DNA of 64,000 bases from Anniella stebbinsi (Eukaryota; Chordata; Lepidosauria; Squamata; Anniellidae), in assembly GCA_029215795.1 (NCBI GenBank), contig JARDYH010000007.1, positions 59,946,763 to 60,010,762 on the forward strand, given 5' to 3'. This document shows, in pieces, positions 58,353-64,000 of the stretch. Within the stretch, counting starts at the first letter, position 1, and each line of letters starts with the position of its first letter. The notes beneath the pieces were generated by a model that was given only the letters and a program-made list of their open reading frames with translations, searched no databases and had not been told where the DNA came from. The translations under genes were made by a program, and so were the position numbers.

Positions 58353-58490
58353 ATGAGTCTATGTTTGGTGGTGACACAAAACAGGACCTACTCAATGGCA
58401 GCTCCCAGGCTCTGGAGCTCCCTGCCAAGGGAGGCAAGGTTTATTGATTTAGTCAGTGGAGGACGGTGGGGTGCATTTCAAGATGTGTAC
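58353..58490 (+). mobile_element. L2-type ORF2 C-terminal scrap
   Basis: Reads AAPRLWSSLPREAR, the SIAPRLWNGLPEEVR-like segment of the LINE ORF. Directly follows a CR1 end. Confidence 0.55.
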
Positions 58491-59614
58491 ATTTGGGAAG
58501 ATATTCACATAAATATGCATGGATTTTCATGTGAAAAGAAAAAACAAGGCTCACAATGAACGTGATAGGCACGACCTCAAAGATGGAATTCGGAGAACTC
58601 AAGTTTTACTGATTTGCACATTAGCCCGATCTAGCAAAAATCATCTTATGTTCCTATTTCTTTTTCTGGAAAGCAAGTCCGACTGAAAAGAACTGCTTTT
58701 CAGAGGTCAATACACATGTAGATACCCCCAGCATGTGTTCATACCTGGGGCCTTTAGCAACGGGGAGCTGGAGGGGACGTCCCCGTGTTCCGAATTTCCG
58801 AGAGAGGCGAACTCACAGCGCTTGATATACCAGCATACCTGTTGGGGGGTGTCAGTGTGTCCAAAACACGGAGGAAAGGTTCACATATGTTCTAACCTCC
58901 GGGAGTCTAAAGTGAGCGCTGGACGGCCATCAGGATGGTTGACATGTTCACAGAACCATACCCAAGCGTTGCAAAGTCGCCGTCTGATGCTGGGGGAAAG
59001 GTGACCGGCTGCCGCTGAGCCTTGTAAATATTTCACTCCAGTAGCAACCCCGGAGGAAAAGAGGAATTTATGATTCCAATGGCATGATTGAATGCAGCTT
59101 TCGCAGGCTCCAGCTGTCCGTGTTAAGAGGGACAGTTCCTATTTTCTAATCCCCTGTTCCTATTTTTTTATTTTTTTTTAACAGTGGGGGTTGCCGATGA
59201 GAAATTAGCTACTGTGCATTTTTCAGCTCATTCTTCAGTAGTTAAACTTCTCAAAATTTAATCATCGTCATCTTATATATTGCCTTTCAGGGCCTAAATG
59301 AATGTTATTCATTCCCCCAATAAATAAATAAAACAAATATAAAACCAATCTACATCATAAAAGCAATTCTCCCCTGTTCTTTGGACCCCCCCCCCCACAC
59401 ACACACATGATGTATGTTTGATTTCTTCTGCGGTTGTTTCCAGACTTGCCTTAAAGACCTGGTTGTTCCAATCTGCTTTGCGCTGAATATAGTGCTGGGC
59501 TGTACTTTTCTTTGTTTTATTTACTGATGACTGAAGCGTTTTTTTTTTTATACCAAAACATTTCATATTTTAAAATCAGTTTATATATGTAAAAATGTAA
59601 AGCTATAAAATTTT

Positions 59615-59656
<42 letters not shown>

Positions 59657-59734
59657 CTGCTACTAGTGGCTGTTTGTTTTGTTTTTTAGGTGATGTTAAG
59701 AATTTTTTACCCCGCTTCTCAGCCAAAAAGAGTC
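58491..59734. other. Intergenic, no gene recognised
   Basis: AT-rich with homopolymers; the (TA)n tract lies at its right end. Confidence 0.45.
59618..59653 (+). repeat. (TA)n microsatellite
   Basis: About 18 TA units in AT-rich sequence. Confidence 0.92.
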
Positions 59735-60080
59735 ACAGAATCATAGAAGAATAGTGTTGGAAGGGGCCTCTAAGGCCATCTAGTCCAACCCCTGCTCAAT
59801 GCAGGAATCCACCTTAAAGCATCCCTGACAGATAGTTGTCCAGCTGCCTCTTGAAGGCCTCCAGTGTGGGAGAGCCCACCACCTCCCTAGGTCATTGGTT
59901 CCATTTTTGTACTGCTCTAACCGTCAGGAAGTTTTTCCTGATGTCCAACTGGAATCTGGCTTCCTGTAACTTGAGCCCATTGTTCAGTGTCCTGCACTCT
60001 GGGATGATGGAGAAGAGATCCTGGCCCTCCTCTGTGTGATAGCCTTCCAAGTCCTTGAAGACTGCCATCATGTCTAAATA
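59735..60080 (-). mobile_element. CR1 LINE 3' end, minus strand
   Basis: AGAATCATAGAAGAATAGTG at the tail side through CATCATGTCTAAATAAATAA. Confidence 0.87.
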
Positions 60081-60339
60081 AATAATGAAATAAAACTGCC
60101 TGCTCTTCACAGGTTTGGGGTAGTTGCGCTTTCACCCTTTGCAAGGATGATAACAAGGGCTGACGTGAATATTCACAAATATCAAGAAATTGGGGGAACG
60201 GATTGATTTTGCCATGCAGATTTTGAAATCTGACTTCCCATTTTCCGGGTGCAATATCACCTAAAAATCTGGATGCTTTAGACCTGTGGGCAACTCCTCG
60301 GTTGCTTTGGTAAGTTTAAATGAAGAAATGATCATCCCA

Positions 60340-60432
60340 TTGCATCCCGTTTTTGTGAACTGCCCAGAGAGCTTTGGCTATTGGGCTGTATAAAAATGCA
60401 ATAAATAAATAAAACAAATAAATAAATAAAAT
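60340..60432 (+). mobile_element. L2-type LINE tail
   Basis: GTGAACTGCCCAGAGAGCTT, GGCTATTGGGC and an (AAAT)n tail only. Confidence 0.65.
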
Positions 60433-61799
60433 CTCAGCAGTCATATCCTTAGCACCATTACATGTCCACAGACAGTATCGAATAGCACCCTCCAGATAAT
60501 GAACCATGCATTCAAAACATCTTTAGATGTCAATATAGATATCAATTCAACCAACATTTGAGCGACCGGTGAATATCTGGAGAATATTCCTCATCAACAT
60601 TTGTAGGGGAGCATTTGAGAAGTGGGAGGTGGGGGAGAGAAAACCAATTTCTGCTGCAATAGTGACCCCCTTTTGAGTTCTTCCCCTTCCCTTAGGAGAT
60701 CTATACATCCTTACTCAGTGTTGTACAGTTGTGGCATAACTTCCCAAGCACGTTGTGTATACACTGCAGCCCTGCAGTAGAAATAAAGATAAGAATGAAA
60801 CCGTGGCGTGCGATAAGGCCCTGCCGTTTGCTCCCTGCGCAGACACAAGCTCCCAGAGCAGGTATTTTTACAGCCCGAAGGGGGAACCTGGGACGTTTAA
60901 TGAGGAGGAAAGGTGAAAACAGTTCGTTCTGCCAGCGAGGAGTATGTGAAAAGTCACAACAGGTGGGGGGGGGGGGTAAAGAGAGAACCCTCCAAGAATC
61001 AACTGCTCGCTCGAGGCGCTTCAGTGAGGAAGGAGGGCCTTTACTTGGGAAACACATGATTGTAAACACACGAGTTTTATCTGCCCCGGGGCACTGTCCT
61101 TATCGGCTTCCAAGAACCTCAAGGCCACCAGGAATTGACTGTGAGGAAGGGAGGAGAGATACCCAGGCCTGTGTGCCAATGAATGAGCCATCTTTCCCGA
61201 AGGTTGGGAATGGGTTTTTTGCAATGCCAGCCCCGTGCCGCTTGACGTGGGCAACACTGAATCACATCGCCAAAATAACGTAAGGGGTAGATGGTGGCGA
61301 GTCACAGGACCACTGAAATTGCCCCCCCCCCCCAGACGTCAACCTTTGCAGACCAAGAAAGCCTCAGCTCTTGCTGCGAGGTGGGATACACCTTGAATGT
61401 TTTTATGGCTTTTGGGGGGGGGGAGTTTTACCTATCTCATGCCTGCAGAACTTGGCACCTTCCCACCGAGATGCACAAAGTTTCCAATCAGCCATGGGTG
61501 ATGGTGACCTGGTGGATCCTTGAGAACTAGCCATCTTCATCTCTGCAGCCCCAGGCAGGCAGAATAAAACAGAAGGCTTGTGAATCTCCTAGTGGCCCAC
61601 CAATCTCATATGTGGCTGTTTTCGACTTGGGGTGTAGGTTGCAAGTTGTACGTGCCCTACTCCATTTCATCTACTCTCTATCATTTTCTTTTCCTCTTGC
61701 ACTGAGGCAAAGCCTCTTTGGTCAGGTTGCAACCTAGGCCCCAAGCCAATAGTCAATGATCGATATCCTACGGAAGAACTGCCCTGCAGCTTAGATGTC
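60433..61799. other. Intergenic, no gene recognised
   Basis: A 184-codon plus frame (60729-61283) has no domain, passes through a G-run and has no conserved look. Several C and G runs. Confidence 0.45.
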
Positions 61800-62235
61800 A
61801 AATGCAGACGGTGACTGCCTACAGGTTTGGAGCCAAAATTGAGGCCACTGAGAAAAAAGAGGGGAGTAAAATAATGATTGCTAAAAATTGGAAAGGACAA
61901 GGAAGCTATACAATAGAAGAATGGTATAAAGAAATATGGGATATGGCATTGAATGATAAATTGACGTGTAGAATGAAAATAAGGAGGGGAATGTCCAGTA
62001 AGAATGATTTTGGAGAAATATGGAGTCCCTTTTTGGAATATGTATTAAGTTCGGGGAAGGGGCATCAACCTTCAAAAGAGCTGTTAAAATTTTGGAAAGA
62101 TGAAGAATGATTAAGAGAAGGTCTCATGGGGGTGGGGTGCACGGGGGGGGGGGGTTGTAGAGGGTTATGTATTTTATTTTATGTTGTTTATGTTTTATTA
62201 TGTCGAAATAAATAAAAATTATATCAAAAAAAAAG
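61800..62235 (+). mobile_element. L1 LINE 3' end with poly-A
   Basis: Open frame 61802-62110 reads NWKGQGSYTIEEWYKEIWD and FGEIWSPFLEYV, resembling the end of squamate L1 ORF2. A short 3' UTR with a G-run follows, then AATAAATAAAAATT and an A-rich tail. Confidence 0.75.
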
Positions 62236-63884
62236 AAAAAAGAAAAAAGAGGGGAGTATCAGCACACTTAGGGCTCATCTGCACCTGCAGGCCTTCCGGG
62301 ATGAGAGGAGGGAGGATCTCGGGCTTTCCAGCTTCCAGGATCGCCCCCCAGGGTCCAAATGCCAGCGCATCGTCCTGAAAGGGAAGAGGGACATTCCGGC
62401 GGGGCATTTTTTTTAAAAAAAAATATAGAAGTAGACTTTATGTAATTGCTTGGGCACGATGCTGTGCCAAATGTAATTTTTTAAAAAAAAAAACCTGGAA
62501 ACTCGGTACCGAAAACTGCTGAGAGCCATCTCAGGGATGGCGAAAATGTTCCCCCTCCCCCCTGATGGGCACGGACTCCCCCACAGAGCTCCCTGCCCTT
62601 TTGATGAGCCCCGCTACTCGTGGGGAGGAGGGACAACCCCGGGAGCAAGCACCACCTCGGGGTTGTCCCGGGACTGTGGGGAAAACCGTGAAAAGCTCAG
62701 TCCCAGTTTCCCCAGGAAATTGAGAGCTCGTCCCTGGTTGATGCACAGGGATGATCTCGAGCCGACCCCAGGATAACTGGCAGGTGTAGACACAGCCTTA
62801 CTCAGGGATACCTCACGCTTTGCAGAAGTTAGTTTTTTTTTTAAAAAAAAGGAAAACCTTTAGGGGACACACCTGCAAAACCAGCCCAATGCAAACTGAA
62901 CATGCTCAGAGGTTGCAAGGAGCTACGGAATGTTGAATGTCGGGGTGACGGACCAGAATTTCCTGCTTGAGCGTCTTGCGATTTATAGTATCTTGTGTGA
63001 GGGCATCACTCCTGCTTAGGGATGTGTGTACAAGCAAAATTCGAGCTCAATATCCTCCAAATTCCACTTCAAAACTCCTTCCGCCTCATGCCATTTTCGC
63101 ATGAAACCCCGTGCGGATATCTCCCTGGTGTGCATTTTTGAATTGTACGCCTTCTTCCTCCATCGATTCCAGCGTGTTTGTGAGTACTTTTCAAATGTAG
63201 GCATGCTGCCAAATACATTTTTCTTTGGACTCCTAATTATATTACAAGCTTGGAAATGTATAGACTTCATGTTCGGGTCCAGAAGGTGCGAGCTGGGTAA
63301 ATCCTGATAAAAAACAAACGGAAACTAATTTCTCATAACATCCCTGCTCCTGCTAGAGGGTGAGGATACATCCCAATATTTTGTGGCTGGTCCTGCGTTT
63401 TATGCATAAAAGCTAAACCAGGCCTTATTCTGGGGAATGGTTAGCTGGCTCTGAGAAAAGCACCCCCTCCTGGCTCTCCAGTGGCTCCCCAGTAATGCCT
63501 AGTAAAGGAAGACATTTTATATATGCCTCATTGGACATCCCAGTGAGAAGCAGCCGACAAAGTGGAGCAGGGGAAGGAACGTCTCTGAGATACACAGTGT
63601 GGATTCAGCTATGAGAACTACATTTACGAATCACAAGGATTGCCAACTGCTTTAGCAAACCAGTGTAATTATGCTGTTACACTCTGCATATGCTCAGGAA
63701 ACATAATGTCACCTTGTGTATTTTCATTTACTAGGTATTACAGGGCAGAGGTGGGACTTTGGGCTTTTCTGCATGTGGTGTTTATTGTGTACCCATCATT
63801 CTCTACTCCCGTTTATTTACAGGTTCTTTAGATGACGACATGATCCTCCATTTTAACTCCTGTACCTGATGAGCACTTTCATTT
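62236..63884. other. Intergenic, no gene recognised
   Basis: Moderate-GC block around 62270-62780 followed by AT-rich sequence. No splice-supported coding signal. Confidence 0.45.
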
Positions 63885-64000
63885 CATTTCATTATTTTCA
63901 TTTATTACATTTTTATATTGCCTAATAACCAAAGCTCTCTGGACAGTTTAAAAAACCAGCAAAATACATTATACATAGTACAAAAACCTGTTTACATACA
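63885..64000 (-). mobile_element. L2-type LINE tail at window end
   Basis: TATTGCCTAATAACCAAAGC then TCTCTGGACAGTTTAAAAA; continues past the window. Confidence 0.65.

Noticed and set aside
60729..61283. 184-codon plus-strand ORF
   Set aside because: No recognisable motif, includes a G homopolymer and no conserved composition.

Overview
This is vertebrate nuclear DNA, almost certainly from a squamate reptile (lizard). Three split protein-coding genes sit among dispersed repeats typical of lizards: CR1 3' ends with tandem ATTCTATG tails, L2-clade LINEs with (TAA)n tails, a squamate L1 3' end, tRNA-derived SINEs and a DIRS retrotransposon. Gene order and orientation match human 17p11.2: FLCN (minus), COPS3 (minus), NT5M (plus). 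I identified the genes by reading exons and splice sites against remembered human proteins; no database search was run.

Layout. 1-8.4 kb: FLCN coding exons for residues 1-290 on the minus strand. The gene runs off the left edge, and a CpG-rich promoter or first-exon region lies near 7.87-8.40 kb. 8.4-14.4 kb: intergenic, with repeats. 14.5-29.62 kb: complete COPS3, 12 coding exons, 423 codons, every splice junction readable. 29.4-32.1 kb: the divergent COPS3/NT5M promoter interval, with two CpG-rich blocks and a small cluster of CRE-like sites. 31.9-37.5 kb: complete NT5M, five coding exons on the plus strand. 37.5-64 kb: no host gene recognised; this part is mobile-element territory.

The most interesting part is 41.5-54.2 kb. 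A structurally complete DIRS-type tyrosine-recombinase retrotransposon (about 6.05 kb) has 135-bp inverted terminal repeats that are identical, an internal complementary region, and open gag, RT/RNase H and recombinase frames. It was inserted exactly at the edge of an older 345-bp hAT-like MITE, so the MITE's 8-bp target duplication ACCAGCGT now brackets both elements. Six kilobases further on, a nearly intact L2-clade LINE (3.3 kb, one frameshift in a homopolymer) is nested in another copy of the same MITE. The MITE is itself a dimer of foldback units, with at least eight copies in the window. A second family of short foldback elements has 3-bp duplications and GTTCAGA-like ends.

How the host genes relate: FLCN (Rag GTPase GAP at the lysosome), COPS3 (COP9 signalosome subunit) and NT5M (mitochondrial deoxyribonucleotidase) have no known shared pathway. 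Their adjacency is conserved synteny, not an operon.
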